Positions 46,101 through 54,424 are shown, counted from the stretch's first letter. The stretch: DNA of 64,000 nucleotides from Salvator merianae (GCA_003586115.2 QVOM02000119.1:47703428-47767427); one strand, 5' to 3'. Program-made: numbers and translations. The notes: a model not told the origin generated them from the sequence alone.

Positions 46101-49100
46101 AAAGGTTAAACTGTGTACAAGAGGAAACTGCAGAGAACTAACAGCTTTGTAACTTTTGTGAAATCCTGTAGGTTACAAGCTCTGAATTTAATAAAATTAT
46201 TTTATTTAAGTAAGTAAACAGTACCGAACTGTAGAACTCATATCCACAGTAAAGCTAATTTGGGTGGGGGACTGAGGAACTGAAACAAACATTCAGGTTG
46301 CAATCATACATTCCTGGGAATAAGGGTCTGTTCACACTTAACTTCTAGCGAGTGATCGGACACTCACTAGACAGTTCCACCTGCATGCCACCACTACTGT
46401 GTACCAAAGTGTTCACAGTTGTTCCCAGAAGTTACTAGTGGACAACTAAAACTTTTTCCATAGCTTGACTGGGAGCAGCTAGTGAGCTCCTGGACAGCAG
46501 TACTTGCACTCTCTTCCAGATGTGACACTGCAAGTGGGTGTGGTGGCATGGCAGCGCAGTCACACACTGCATCCCAATCACCATGGCAACATTCAGGAAC
46601 ATGCCAGATGTTGCTGCAGCCATTGCCACAGTGATCCAGCCTCCCCTTGTCAGGCTATCTGCACTTCAAGTGCTGGTAGTCCATTTCAGGCTTTACCAAT
46701 CCTTGGAGTGCAGATGGTCACCTCCGTGCCTGATCCTTACCAGCCTGGTACAGCCTGGTATGGTATTACGAGGCTGTTAGGTATGAACAGGCCCTAAGTT
46801 TCATTCCATTCAACAAACTTGCTTCTGTGTAGATGACCCTAAGATTGCCCTGTAACTCTCCACATCTTACCTGGGCAGTAAAGAAAGCTGGAGTAAGAGA
46901 TCCTGAAGGAAGTGCAGGACTGTTGAGGGCAATAGAGCCAAGGTCAGTGCTTGAAAGAACCATTGGAGGTGCTGAAATCTCTAAACCTTTGGGTTTCTTA
47001 GCTTTTGGGGGAAGAGAAGGTGATTTTGCCTTGGATCCTGATGAGAGGTTTAGTGGCTCAAGAGAATCAGAATCCTGACAACTGGTATCCAAAAAGATGC
47101 TTCTGTGTTCCGAAGGGAGGGGAGAGTTAGGAGATAGGGATGGCGACCGGGAGGATGATGGTGAAGCCGAAGAGATGCTAGCTACACTGGGCAACATTAA
47201 AGATGATATCTTTGCAGAGACTGAGGATGCTAAAAAAGCAGAAGCAGCTGTGGCTTCAGAAGTTGATGGCAATGACACTATGGGCCTCATGACTTGCTTA
47301 TCTGATTTGTTGGTCACAAATCTTATAACAGTCCGGACTTCTTCCAAAGGTGTAGACACTTCCAGTTTCTCCTCCAGCTTTTCTGTTTTGATCTGCTTGA
47401 GGGTATCTGGCTGGTTTTGCAGAGAGTTGATGGTGAAAGATGAGTACAACCCTGAATGGATATATTCGTTACGGCTCGTGCTTTTCAGGGCTGATAAGCC
47501 ATGCTTGTGTTCTTCTCGGCCTTCAAGAGGTATCTTGCAGTCGCTGTCCTGCAGCAAAAGGGTCTCCCGGCTGATTTCAACGGCATGAGGATCCATCTTT
47601 AAGATCTCAGGGAATGACACAAACTTGTACACAAACTTCTGACCAATCACCTTCTTGATGATGTTCTGCAAAAGACATCAAACCAAGTATGCATTTATTT
47701 ATTTAATTAGTTATTATTGTATCAGGGTGTCTTACAACATAATTAAACTACAATATCAAAACACAATAAATACAAAAATTAAAACATAGAAGGGCTATCC
47801 AAAGGGGAATACCACAGTGAACTGGAATGTTTTTAACTGCTTTCTAAAAGTAGCTTAAGAGGAAGCTTGTTTTTTGTATGATGGAATCTTATTCCGTAAG
47901 TTTAGTGTTAGTGCCTGCTAACAAGTGCCTGCCTCATCTTGACTAGTAAGCTGAGTTTAGAGCATATACTCTGTTGGGCAAAAGGTCCCATCCTAATGTG
48001 GGCATTTCCAACTAAAATAATCAGGAAACAGAACAAAAAATATCCTGAAGAGCCACTGCCAATTAAAATAGACAATAAAGTGGCGGACTGGAGTGACAAA
48101 CCTGTAGCCAACCACTGCTGCTAACTTACAGCTTCCCTGTTCCTCAACACTGACCATGTAGCATACTGGCAACCAATGCATTCAGTTTTGTGACAGCATT
48201 GTGTACCAGCTGCAATTTCTGTACTGTCTTCAAGGGCAGCCCCACATAGACTGCATTACAAAATGCAGTCCAGAAGTTATCTGAATATGGATTATTGTGG
48301 CCAAACTATCTCTGTACAGAAAGGGCTGGAAGTAGGCTCTTCTGGCCACTGCCTGTACCTTTGCTTCAAATGTCAATGGAAAATCCAGAATACCCCCAGA
48401 TTAGCTAGCAAGGCCTGACGGAAGTTGCAGTTCATCTACATAAAGCCATATGTTGGTCACCAAAATTAGATGGAGAAACAAGATGATAAAATATAAAGGC
48501 AGTGGCAGTTTCAGATTCTGTAATATTGCACCACGGTTGACCATGCTGTCCCTCAGAATACTTTTCTGCCTCCCTGCTCCCTTTGTTAACTCTCCCTTCT
48601 TGCCCTCCTTCTTGCCTTTAAAACACACACACACATATGTACAAACAATCCCACTTTCCTGCAGGCAGAATTATCTGGCAAACACCAGGGTCTAAAACCT
48701 GTTAAGGCTCCTGATTCTGATGGGTTTACAGCTATTTTCTATAAAACCTTTATAAAACTACTAGTATCACGGATGCAAATTCTTTTTAATGATATATTAA
48801 ATAATAGATTAAAACCAGATTCTTGGAATAAGATAGAAATAATTACAATATTAAAACCTCAAAAAAGGCCAGTAGACCCTGGCTCTTATCAAACAATTAG
48901 CTTGTCAAATCAGGATTATAAAATATTTACCAAGGTTTTGACCAAAAGGTTAGAGGAAATTATTCCAAAAATAATAAAGGAGAATCAATATGGGTTCATT
49001 AAGAATAGATATATTGGTGACCCTATAAGAAATTTAATTAATGTCATTTATCATGCTAAAAAACACAATAAAAAAGTAGGAATTTTGAAATTAGACATGA

Positions 49101-52100
49101 TGAAGGCATTTGACTCGGTGAATCACCAGTATTTATATAATATATGTCAAAAGTTCGATATGGGGAATAAATTTTGCAAAGTAATTAAACATCTATATGA
49201 GGGATCCACAGCATATGTTAAAATAAATGGAATTAGTTCGAGGCAGATTAGAATACTTAATGGGACAAAGCAGGGTTGTCCCCTTTCTCCTCTACTACTT
49301 GCTTTGGCAATAGAACCATTGGCCAACAAGATTAGACAGGATAATAGGTAGCAGGGCTATAAGGTCAAAGGGGAAGAAGTTAGAATAAAGTTTTATTTGC
49401 AGATGATGCAATGATAATCACCCAAAAACCTAGGGAAATGGTAGTAGCAATTAGAAGCATTTTAGAGAAGTTTACTCAAATGTCAAGATTAAAAGTAAAT
49501 ATAACCAAATCAAAGATAATGTTTCTTAATACCCTACCTCAGGAGCAAATCGAAGTAAGAAGATTAACTGGATTAAAATTAGGAGTTAAAAAGATGAAGT
49601 ATCTAGGGGTAATTCTTATAACAAATAATACTAAATTATTTTATGAAAACTATAGACAGGTATGGAAGAAAGTTAATGAACGGTTGAAAAATAAAAAAAA
49701 CTAAGGTAATGTCCATACTATCTAGAATAAGAGTGGTGAAAACGTTTATTATCCCAAGGATTTTGTATTTATTTCAAGTATTACCTGAAAAAGTATTAGG
49801 GTATTGAAACAATGGGATCGTAAGATAAATAATTGGATATTTAATACAAAACGGCCAAGATTGAGGAAAATGGTATTAAATATGGGAATTCAGGACGGAG
49901 GATGGTCTATTCCCACTCTGGAGAAATATTATGTGGCTTTTCAAATAAAACAATTAATAGAGTTAGAAGTTAAAACTGAAGAAGAATGAGTAAAAATAGA
50001 GAAAAAGATACATAATTTAGAGAATAGTAGTTTAATGTGGGGTAAAATGCCAGAGAGAAAACATAGAGGATTATATGGACCATTGAAACAAGTTATGGAA
50101 ATCTGAAGAACCTATCAACAGAAACTAGCACCACAAATATCAAAATATACAACTATTGAATAAATAAATAAGGATCAAGAGGTGATGGAAGAAAGATTAT
50201 TATACCAATTAAAGGAAAATGGGTTTAAATATTTAAAGGATCTATATAATATTAGAGGGGAATGGAGGGAACAGGAAATAAAACAGGTTCTGGGGAGAAG
50301 ATGGCTAACTTATAATTCTTTGAGAAACTGGTCGGTAACTAATAACATACATTTATTGATCTACAGACCATTGACAGAGGAAATATTGGAAGAATGTTTG
50401 AAGGGGTCAAAAGGTATAGGGAGTAAAATGTATGGCTTATTAACAAATCAAAAGAACGAAATAATGGAAAGCATGTTTCAAATATGGCAGTCAGGTATTA
50501 ATATTACGAGGGAAAATGTTGGGCAAAAAATGAAGAAAATTAATGATTTAAAGAATAATAGGGTACAAGAGATGGTCCTTAAAATATTTTATAGATGGTA
50601 TAGGACACCAACACAATTAGCACATATGATACCCATGATGTCACCGCAATGCTGGCATGGGTGTGGACATAGAGACACATACTTCCACCTTTGGTGGGAA
50701 TGTGCTATTATAAAATTGTTTTGGATAGTTATTCAGAATGAAATTAATGACATTTTAAATTTAAATTTGAATTTATCACCTAAACTAGTTTTTTTTGAAG
50801 TGACATCAGGGAGAATAAGTGAGGAAAAACAGTATTTATTTGCTCAAATGATATTGGCAGCGTAATCAACAATTGTATTGGGACAGAGGGAAAGTACTAA
50901 ATGGACATTAAGTAACTGGCATAGGTATTTAATGGAACAATATAGATTTGATAAAATGTGGGAAATGAGATTTAAAAGTCAAGGTATGAAATTGCTTTCT
51001 AAAACAGAGGAAAAATGAAAAGACTTGTATTTTTCAATGAGATCCCAAGCGCCAGATGAAATAGGAGAAGAAATAATAAGCCTAACTCTTTGATTCAGCT
51101 AAAAAGAAGGTTGAAGAAGATGGAAGAAGTAAAGTCATCAACCAGTGTGCCTAAGGGATAGTTTGGTAGAGTGGTGGTGGGGTAGTTATTGTTTGTTTGT
51201 TCCTTTTTCAATGTATTTTTTTTGGGGGGGGAGCACTATATGTTGTATTTCTGTATGTTATTATTTTTTTAAAAAAAAATATTTAAAATATAACTACTGA
51301 TAATAAAAAAAACCCACCACCAAACCAAAAACAAAACAAAAATCATACGATACAATCTGTGCGGTCAGATAAATCAGAATGTCATAAAGGCAACCCCAGG
51401 CTCCTACCTCCTAATTATGACATGTGAAGTTGCAGGAGCAAAATTAAATAAATAATGCTTTGCTTTGTTTGCCTGAAGCCCAAGTTCGCTGAAATAAATG
51501 AATAACTAAATGAAGACAGAAGAGGTGAAATCTGAAACAACACTTCTGAAATATTTTACCTTTTACAGTAATAAATGAGGTGTTTTTAGGAATCTGTACA
51601 GTCAAATAATTCTGTTACACAGACATTTAACACTGCAGCTAATATTCTGTATTTCATAATATTGCAATATTGCCTAATACTAATGTTATGATATACTGTA
51701 TTTGATGGGATTACCAAACACATTGGTAAGATTTGATATCCGAAGTCCTTTCATATGTTGCAGAATATACAGGATCCTCAGGGATGGGTTGCTGAAGGAC
51801 AATCTGAGAGAATGCCAATCTCTCTGACCTCTGTGGTGAGGCCCTTTGTAAGGTCATAAACCTCTGATTCCACTTGCTTCTCATGTGGCCCACATTCTTC
51901 CTTCTTTTGTGTAGAATAAAAGATGCAGACACATTTTGAAAATATGCACACTGACTCAAGGAACAAATGAATGCAATTTGTGCAAATCTTCACCTTGTCT
52001 GAATAGCAGGTGAACTCAAAAGAAGATCTCTGAAGATGCAAGTGTGCAACCTGAAACACTTAGGAGCTTTCTGCATTGGCCTATAGTCCAGGCCAATGCA

Positions 52101-53000
52101 AGGCCTGTCCCTCTTCTGAGTCCTTTCTTCCGCACCCTGCTCCCTGCTTAGGCCACTCCGTCTACACTGGACAGAGCATAACCCGGTCCAGGCTGCCATG
52201 ACCAGGATACCGGCAGACCTGTTTTAACAGTCCAGGGGCATCTGGAATGGAACAGGGAGATATTCGGAAGGGTGCACACCTCCCTGTTCCAGATTAGCAG
52301 GGAGACCCTTTTGGGGTTCAACAAATACCACCACTGAAATGAGATCTAAAACTCTGAGGCCAGGAACATCAGTCATTCCTAGCCACTGGAGAATTCAGAA
52401 GCTGATTCTGAAGATCGCAAGATCTTCAAAGCCTCTATGGGAACTGCCCAGAAACAGCCTTCTAAGTGCAGAAGCCTTGTTTCGGGACAGTAGAGTTACT
52501 CCTGCTGCTGGAACCACTCCAGTCTGGCCCAGTACTACTGGACTGGGCCAACAAGGTAAGTGTGGAAACTGAGTTAGGTACCTGGGATACCTGCAACTAA
52601 GAGAGTAGCTGCCTTTAGAGAAAGGTCATACTATAATCACTTTCAGGTTCATTTATCTACTTACTGAAAAGCAAGTTTACATCACTTCCTGTTTGACAAA
52701 AATAATCAGAGCAGCTTACATCTTTTACATCTTTAATGAAAAACAGGCAAGTTCAGCTAAGGGAAATGATTTAAATATATTAAGACCTATTACCTTGTCA
52801 TAGTAGTATCTCAGCGCTCTGCTCAGTTTATCATAATTCATATTAGTTTTGTTCTTTCTGAGTCCCCATAGCTTAGCCACTTCTTCTGCCTTGAGCAGCT
52901 TAAATTCACCATCATTTGATGTCCAACAAATTAGGTGTTCGTGTTTTTGGTCAAGAAGCAACTGCAATAGGAACTGCCACAGCGTGATTGCACTCTCCAT
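19075..53000 (-). CDS. ELK3: ETS transcription factor ELK3 (Net/SAP-2), complete coding region, four coding exons
   Basis: Nuclear ternary complex factor that binds ETS motifs next to SRF sites. It represses until phosphorylated by MAP kinases. Coding exons (- strand): 52794-53000, 46871-47665, 31039-31161 and 19075-19173, all joined in phase 0. The product is 407 aa, the length I recall for human ELK3. Residues 1 to about 85 are the winged-helix ETS domain ([15 protein letters not shown], recognition helix [12 protein letters not shown]). Around residue 160 is an IKTE SUMO consensus in the Net inhibitory domain. PLNLSSG is the CtBP-binding motif. The Ser/Thr-Pro-rich C-box carries [18 protein letters not shown], and the FQFP ERK-docking motif lies near the end. 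ELK1 and ELK4 are excluded by the CtBP motif and the C-terminus. The start ATG sits 2 nt after a splice acceptor, so the 5' UTR lies in upstream exon(s) not seen here. No disruptions were seen. Confidence 0.97.
19605..19690. repeat. Common sauropsid interspersed repeat fragment
   Basis: GGCTGCAGTCCTAACTGCGC ... GAGGCTTTCTTCTGAGTAGC resembles the frequent reptile motif 'gcaatcctatgc...aatgggacttacttctgagtagac'. The class is uncertain. A related fragment lies at 53385-53440. Confidence 0.45.
20492..20577. repeat. Tandem duplication, period 42 bp, two copies
   Basis: AAGCTTAAACATCGTAATTC and AAGCTTAAACATTGTAATTC, each followed by AGCAAGAT, lie 42 bp apart. Confidence 0.85.
20700..21845 (+). repeat. 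A/G-rich LINE-like tract, possibly L1 5' UTR/ORF1 debris
   Basis: The + strand is strongly purine-biased, with broken frames rich in Lys, Glu and Gln (for example 21036-21260). This resembles decayed L1 ORF1 territory. It directly precedes the CR1 copy. I cannot confirm the class from sequence alone. Confidence 0.3.
21861..23170 (+). mobile_element. CR1 LINE, 5'-truncated, reverse transcriptase and 3' end
   Basis: Non-LTR retrotransposon fragment. It starts inside RT at [17 protein letters not shown]. An uninterrupted frame (21948-22487) carries [28 protein letters not shown] and the catalytic FADD. The sequence then becomes frameshifted through the typical CR1 C-terminus ([15 protein letters not shown]) and 3' UTR, and ends at the CR1 octamer-type tail TATGATTCTATGA. 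The usual Q in SVLGP (GSVLGP) is Cys-Ser here. It is an inactive, moderately old copy. Confidence 0.92.
24955..25160 (+). mobile_element. LINE 3' fragment (CR1-clade, 'GGATGCTGGACTAGATGGGC' family)
   Basis: Contains CAGGATGCCTCTAAAGGCC and GGATGCTGGACTAGATGGGC, then CAGCAGGGCTCCTCTTATGT. This is the 3' end of a family that also occurs, reversed, at 34159 and 43291. Confidence 0.65.
25778..26189. mobile_element. Nonautonomous hAT-like foldback element, both ends present
   Basis: The left end AGACCTTTCTGCACTTGC and right end GTAAGTGCAAAAGGCCT form a terminal inverted repeat. Inside are further hairpins, such as AGAGCAATCTGTCCCAGC against GGAACAGATTGCTCT. There is no coding capacity. Confidence 0.65.
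26371..26470 (-). pseudogene. U2 spliceosomal snRNA pseudogene, 3'-truncated
   Basis: On the - strand it reads ATCATTTCTTGACCTTTTGA, then CTAAGATCAAATGTAGCATC and TGTTCTTATATCTGATATAT. This is the U2 5' end with substitutions and a roughly 10-nt deletion in the TTAAACTGAT segment. The Sm-site region is recognisable as ATTAAATGTATTTTTAGGAC. It lies in the same orientation as ELK3. The substitutions and deletion exclude a functional gene. Confidence 0.85.
26589..26915. repeat. Degenerate GC-rich minisatellite, period about 110 bp, about 3 copies
   Basis: The motif 'AGYCCCTCGCTGCTTCC / AGCCACCTCCTTCCACC / AGTCCCTCGCCACTTCC' recurs at about 26600, 26718 and 26825. Each is followed by CCCATGCCCC-type text and then GGCCACAGCTGCAGC-type text. 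The overlapping open frames on both strands (Pro/Ala-rich) are by-products of composition. Confidence 0.65.
28957..29588. mobile_element. Foldback element (outer) interrupted by another copy
   Basis: Left arm ACTGACCAGTATACCGGACC and right arm GGTCCGATATGCTGGTCAAT are inverted copies. The intervening 29002-29506 is a second element with its own ends. Confidence 0.6.
29002..29506. mobile_element. Nested hAT-like element
   Basis: The left end AGGGTGTTTTTGCACTTAC and right end CTAAGCGCGAACAGGCCTTA are imperfect inverted repeats. It contains smaller palindromes such as CCTGAGTTCAAACTCAGG. Confidence 0.55.
29932..30077. repeat. Large inverted repeat (hairpin), arms about 53 bp, loop about 38 bp
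   Basis: Left arm 29932-29984 (GAATATTAAAAATGCTTCTT...) is matched by right arm 30023-30077 (...AAGAAGCATTTTTAATATTC) with only a few mismatches or indels. The extreme AT content and full palindromy suggest a MITE, with no coding content. Confidence 0.9.
30776..30812. repeat. Tandem duplication, period 19 bp, two copies
   Basis: TGGTTTATGTAATGTAC occurs twice, at about 30778 and 30797. Confidence 0.85.
31039..31161 (-). CDS. ELK3: ELK3 coding exon: C-box transactivation domain
   Basis: A 123-nt exon, 41 codons: [20 protein letters not shown], then [20 protein letters not shown] and Q. The acceptor is CTCTTGCAG and the donor is GTAGGTCGG. The Ser-Pro pairs are the MAP kinase-dependent activation sites in ELK family members. 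It has no start codon of its own, so an ORF search does not report it. I located it by reading the reverse complement. Confidence 0.96.
31651..31822. mobile_element. Nonautonomous hAT transposon (CAGGGGTGCCCAAACT family)
   Basis: Left end CAGGATGCCCAAACTGTTTG and right end CCTGGGCACCCCTG are terminal inverted repeats of the widespread amniote hAT type. The interior has the typical GGGCCACAAAATTCC and GGAGGGCCACATGTGACCCT text. Flanking 8-mers TTCTAAAC and TTCTCAGT may be a decayed 8-bp target duplication. Confidence 0.75.
32234..32452. repeat. Minisatellite, about 2.3 diverged copies
   Basis: AGGTTGGATATAAGAACYGT followed by AGGTGCTTCTGGCT starts at 32234 and 32341, and a partial third copy starts at 32418. 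Units are about 107 and 77 bp, so copies differ by an internal deletion. Confidence 0.85.
32470..32785 (+). mobile_element. LINE 3' UTR and tail (L2/CR1 clade)
   Basis: A T-rich tract leads into GAGAACCACCTTGAGCAA and GCGGTACATAAATACTAACT, the standard 3' tail of reptile L2-type elements. Confidence 0.5.
32866..32978. mobile_element. Palindromic DNA element (GCTGCATCCAGA family)
   Basis: Left CAGCATCCAGATGTCACATA and right ATATCTAGATGAAGCCTTA are inverted copies. An internal AGAATATCCAGATAC is shared with the element at 38585. The copy is diverged. Confidence 0.65.
33004..33148. mobile_element. Foldback element with perfect 20-bp inner arms
   Basis: GCTATTTGCCAGCAGCCTTT (33031-33050) is the exact reverse complement of 33101-33120. 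The outer flanks AGTGTGGGAAGG and CTTTCCACACTCT extend the palindrome. The 50-bp centre is unpaired. Confidence 0.8.
34159..34960 (-). mobile_element. CR1-clade LINE 3' portion, reverse orientation
   Basis: On the - strand it reads ACTGGAAAAAGTGCAGAAAA, then a decayed C-terminal LINE protein, 'TGGAATTTACTGCCAGAGGG', and the 3' end GGATGCTGAGCTAGATGGGC ... TTATGCTCTTATG. It is the same family as 24955 and 43291. Confidence 0.7.
35035..35395 (-). mobile_element. L1-like ORF2 C-terminal fragment, reverse orientation
   Basis: The - strand translation gives segments such as [20 protein letters not shown] and 'LKLFFRWYRSP', comparable with the FYRWYRTP segment of the L1 at 48691. It is truncated at both ends. 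Confidence 0.55.
37553..37665 (-). repeat. SINE/LINE 3' fragment, reverse orientation
   Basis: CCCCAATAGCTCAAGGCAGC and CACCTCCACAACTACTTTGT resemble the reverse of the reptile SINE segment 'ctcacagggtgtttgttgtggggagg...agccgcctt'. It is decayed. Confidence 0.4.
37892..38034 (+). mobile_element. CR1 LINE 3' end fragment
   Basis: GGGCTCTCCTTCACTGGAGA, then GGGATGCTTTAGTGAATCCT and CCAACTCTATGATTCTATGA. This is the last about 140 bp of CR1 with its octamer tail, and a 5'-truncated insertion. Confidence 0.88.
38310..38583 (+). mobile_element. L2-type LINE ORF2, first segment
   Basis: Broken RT frame with [26 protein letters not shown] and, after a frameshift, [14 protein letters not shown]. 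This is the conserved RT core preceding the 'DLSAAFDT' motif. It stops abruptly at the palindromic element at 38585 and resumes near 41650. Confidence 0.7.
38585..38707. mobile_element. Near-perfect palindromic MITE inserted in the L2 element
   Basis: Arms TAAGGCTGCATCCAGACACT... (38585-38632) and ...AGTGTTTGGATGCAGCCTAA (38660-38707) are about 90% complementary over about 48 bp. The GATATTC / GAATATC centre leaves a short loop. It is too short to code for a transposase. Confidence 0.88.
38868..41680. repeat. Direct repeats flanking the gag-containing insertion
   Basis: CACCCTAGTTAATGTTCTT (38868) and AAAGATGACAACACCGTGGC (39010) recur in order as CACCTAATTAATGTCCTT (41606) and AAAGATGACAATACAGTGGC (41639). 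They are about 2.6-2.7 kb apart, with about 115 bp missing between them in the right copy. They are possible LTR remnants or a duplicated L2 segment. Confidence 0.6.
39555..39866 (-). mobile_element. Ty3/gypsy-type retrotransposon gag fragment, broken
   Basis: The - strand frame has the retrotransposon gag pattern [11 protein letters not shown] ... [12 protein letters not shown] ... [10 protein letters not shown]. It then shifts frame into [12 protein letters not shown], which is expected to follow directly in gag. So the copy carries at least one frameshift and further stops. It resembles gag of Sushi/Mart-like Metaviridae elements. No zinc knuckle, protease or RT was identified next to it. 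The sequence at 39870-41450 may be more of the same element, but I cannot show it. Confidence 0.6.
41660..41900 (+). mobile_element. L2-type LINE ORF2, second segment
   Basis: Resumes with [20 protein letters not shown], and then a decayed [19 protein letters not shown] segment (41830-41870), the RT motif after the insertion site. It is collinear with 38310-38583. Confidence 0.65.
41977..42145 (+). mobile_element. LINE 3' tail
   Basis: A T-rich stretch, then GCAAACCACCTTGAGCTTAT and GGCAGTATACAAATAAACCT, a standard reptile L2/CR1-type 3' end. It interrupts the L2 coding order, so it is probably a separate insertion. Confidence 0.55.
42290..42490 (+). mobile_element. L2-type LINE ORF2, third segment
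   Basis: Decayed [20 protein letters not shown], then AAGCTGCAACTGGTACAGAA (LQLVQNAA). This is the conserved C-terminal part of L2 ORF2, broken by indels. Confidence 0.6.
43028..43095 (+). mobile_element. L2-type LINE ORF2, fourth segment
   Basis: AAAAGATCTGCACTGGCTGC corresponds to the L2 'LKxLHWLP' motif that should directly follow the previous segment. About 540 bp separate them. Confidence 0.55.
43100..43290 (+). mobile_element. tRNA-derived SINE, Sauria-like
   Basis: A-box-like GTAGCTCAGTGCTAGAGC, B-box-like CAGTTCAATCCCCAG, then GTAAACCACCTCTACCATGA, CATGACTCAGTGGTACCCAA and an (ACA)n tail. The 3' end resembles the RTE/BovB-type tail of squamate SINEs. A second copy lies at 57854. Confidence 0.75.
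43291..43797 (-). mobile_element. CR1-clade LINE C-terminus and 3' end, reverse orientation
   Basis: The - strand has a 134-codon frame with [43 protein letters not shown] and [11 protein letters not shown], the conserved LINE C-terminal module. It is followed by the 3' end GGATGCTG...CTAGATGAG...TCTTATGTTC. Confidence 0.75.
45778..46102. mobile_element. Foldback hAT-like element
   Basis: The right end is TTAAGTACAGAAAGACCC, an inverted form of the GGTCTTTCTGCACTTAA family end. The inner palindrome CCATTTTGGCAGCACACCAAAATG... resembles those at 950 and 15990. The left end is degraded. Confidence 0.5.
46322..46797. mobile_element. Nonautonomous DNA element with both ends, next to an ELK3 exon
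   Basis: Left end AAGGGTCTGTTCACACTTAA and right end TAGGTATGAACAGGCCCTAA form a terminal inverted repeat. It ends 73 bp downstream (in transcript sense) of the ELK3 donor at 46870. Confidence 0.65.
46871..47665 (-). CDS. ELK3: ELK3 large coding exon: end of ETS domain, NID, CtBP motif
   Basis: A 795-nt exon encoding residues 70-334. It begins [20 protein letters not shown], which finishes the ETS domain, and continues with the B-box region [18 protein letters not shown] (SRF contact). Then come IKTEKLEE (SUMO consensus), Ser-rich repeats, [10 protein letters not shown] (CtBP contact) and [11 protein letters not shown] (basic docking region). It ends AFFTAQ at a GTAAGATG donor. Substitutions relative to human concentrate in the linker around residues 155-185. 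Confidence 0.97.
47690..48420 (-). mobile_element. LINE 3' region (L2/CR1 clade), reverse orientation
   Basis: Opens with an ATTTATTTATTTAATT tail and reads through GGCAGCCCCACATAGACTGC, TTACAAAATGCAGTCCAGAA and CTCTGTACAGAAAGGGCTGG, phrases typical of a common squamate LINE 3' UTR. Similar tail text recurs at 61950. Confidence 0.5.
48691..51310 (+). mobile_element. L1-type LINE, 5'-truncated ORF2, inactive
   Basis: Starts inside RT ([14 protein letters not shown]). Frame 48773-49351 has [39 protein letters not shown] and [20 protein letters not shown]. The catalytic LFADDAMI lies at about 49393 in a shifted frame. Further fragments are at 49411-49704, 49804-49989 and 50182-50865, the last with the C-terminal [18 protein letters not shown] zinc-knuckle-like motif. 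Frameshifts and stops break the frame. The 3' end is A-rich (AATAAAAAAAACCC). Strong A bias on the + strand fits L1. It lies antisense to ELK3. Confidence 0.92.
52062..52571. mobile_element. Foldback hAT-like element, both ends present
   Basis: Left end AGGAGCTTTCTGCATTGGCC and right end AAGGTAAGTGTGGAAACT. Many inner hairpins, such as ACAGGGAGATATTCGG... against ...CCTCCCTGTTCC, and CAGTACTACTGG. It lies 223 bp from the ELK3 ETS exon. Confidence 0.55.
52794..53000 (-). CDS. ELK3: ELK3 first coding exon: ETS domain residues 1-69
   Basis: Starts [18 protein letters not shown] and ends [10 protein letters not shown], including recognition helix 3 with its two DNA-contacting arginines. The acceptor lies at 53003-53004 (a long T-rich tract then TAG), leaving 2 nt of 5' UTR before the ATG. 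The donor is GTAATAGG. Confidence 0.96.
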
Positions 53001-53703
53001 GCCTACAGAGGATCAAAAAAAAGAGAACAAAAAGAAAACAAAGTGTAAATATTGCCTGGACTTCAACCACAAAGATTATTATATTACATTCTGCAAATGG
53101 AAGTGCAAAATGCTGAAAAACATGTATTTAAACACACTTGTCAGGGTTTATTTTAAAATTAATCAGTAAAGGCTGCCAATTTAGTATTCCAGCCAAAGTC
53201 TAACTGAGCCTTCAACACATCCCAAAAAAACAGGACAAAAAAATCGCTCCAACTTACCTGTCACCTAAAAAGCAAGTGGGCACAAGTGATTGACAGCTCA
53301 CATGAGAGAATAGGCTGAAACAGCCTTTGTTCACAGTGAACCCAGTATAGAACCACTATAAGTGAAAACCAATAGTGGCTGGCATACAGGGCTTACTCAG
53401 AAGTACAATATGCAGATCCATTGAATTTCACTGGAATCTTTGGCACGGCATATTGATGACACCATGGCAATGGTCAAAAGGCACAGGGATCACGTATCCC
53501 CACAGTCACTAAGGAAACATCTCAACATAAGCACCCTCAGCAGTTTTCTCCCACTCTGCGGCCATGGCACTACACCACTGAAGTTATGAACCCACCTGGA
53601 ATAACTCCTTTCAGGCCATGTAACACAGCCCTGTTTGGGGAGGTACACAAAACAGCCGACTTCTGCAGCCACTTCCTGTGCCTCCCAAAACAGTCGAAGG
53701 TGA

Positions 53704-53747
53704 AAACATCAAAGCCAGAGAATGCAAGTTCCCTGGCTTTGATGTTT
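53704..53747. repeat. Perfect 15-bp inverted repeat (foldback core)
   Basis: AAACATCAAAGCCAG (53704-53718) and CTGGCTTTGATGTTT (53733-53747) are exact reverse complements around a 14-nt loop. They probably form the centre of a decayed foldback element spanning roughly 53.6-53.9 kb. Confidence 0.8.
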
Positions 53748-54424
53748 CCGCAGCTGAAGGCAAGGGGGAGTATGCAAACACCACTCTTTCTGCTCTAAAT
53801 GATGGAGTGCTTGCCTGCAAGTTTTCCATCCTTGAAGCATCAGGAACAGCCACTGTGTAGTTCCTGCCCAAATGCACAGCAAGACCCTTTTCGGATGAAG
53901 GATTCATTTGCCATACACTTGTTGATGTGCCAGTAGCACCAATCATCAATGCGGGAAACCTTGTTCACTGTACTGAGCTGCAGCTTCTGTGGCTATTTCC
54001 TTGCCCGTCCTCTATCTCCCCATACATGCTGTCGCTCAACTCTTCTTTTAAAAACTGAATATCAAATGTCTTAAGAACTTTCCGTTCAGTTGCTCTTTTA
54101 GATATCTCACCGTGTTTGCTAAGGAAATTATATAAATCTTTTTGACTTGAAAGTTACCTATTGGGTGCCTTTATATAAACAATTTCTGTCCCTGTACAAT
54201 TAATCAAAAAAGAGGCTCTTTAATTTTGGCTTGGCTGCATTCAGCCTATTAAAACTGTTTGCTGGTTAATTTTGGTTTCAAATAAAAGTGATAATGGAAC
54301 CAAAATAAACTCCAGTAAGACAATGACAATATGGTAACATAAAGGCACCAGCGATAGTCCCATAAAAAGCTTCTACAGAATGAAATGTAGAATATGTTTT
54401 TTTCCAATATGTGTTTTTGTGTGT

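Larger units (their letters stand above)
31162..46870 (-). other. ELK3 second coding intron, 15.7 kb
   Basis: Dominated by repeats: hAT element (31.65 kb), minisatellite (32.2 kb), LINE 3' tails, three palindromic elements (32.9, 33.0 and 38.6 kb), LINE fragments (34.2 and 35.0 kb), an L2 split by insertions (38.3-43.1 kb), SINE (43.1 kb), LINE fragment (43.3 kb) and foldbacks (45.8 and 46.3 kb). 35.4-37.5 kb and 43.9-45.7 kb contain nothing I recognise. Confidence 0.8.
47666..52793 (-). other. ELK3 first coding intron, 5.1 kb
   Basis: Contains reversed LINE 3' sequence (47690-48420), a 5'-truncated L1 (48691-51310) and a foldback element (52062-52571). 51.3-52.0 kb holds nothing recognised. 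Confidence 0.8.

Noticed and set aside
47097..47588. 163-codon open frame on the + strand
   Set aside because: Exactly antisense to the large ELK3 coding exon; a shadow of the Ser/Pro/Glu-rich coding sequence.
48773..50865. L1-type frames considered as a host reverse-transcriptase gene
   Set aside because: 5'-truncated, with several frameshifts and stops, and an A-rich 3' end; a dead retrotransposon copy.
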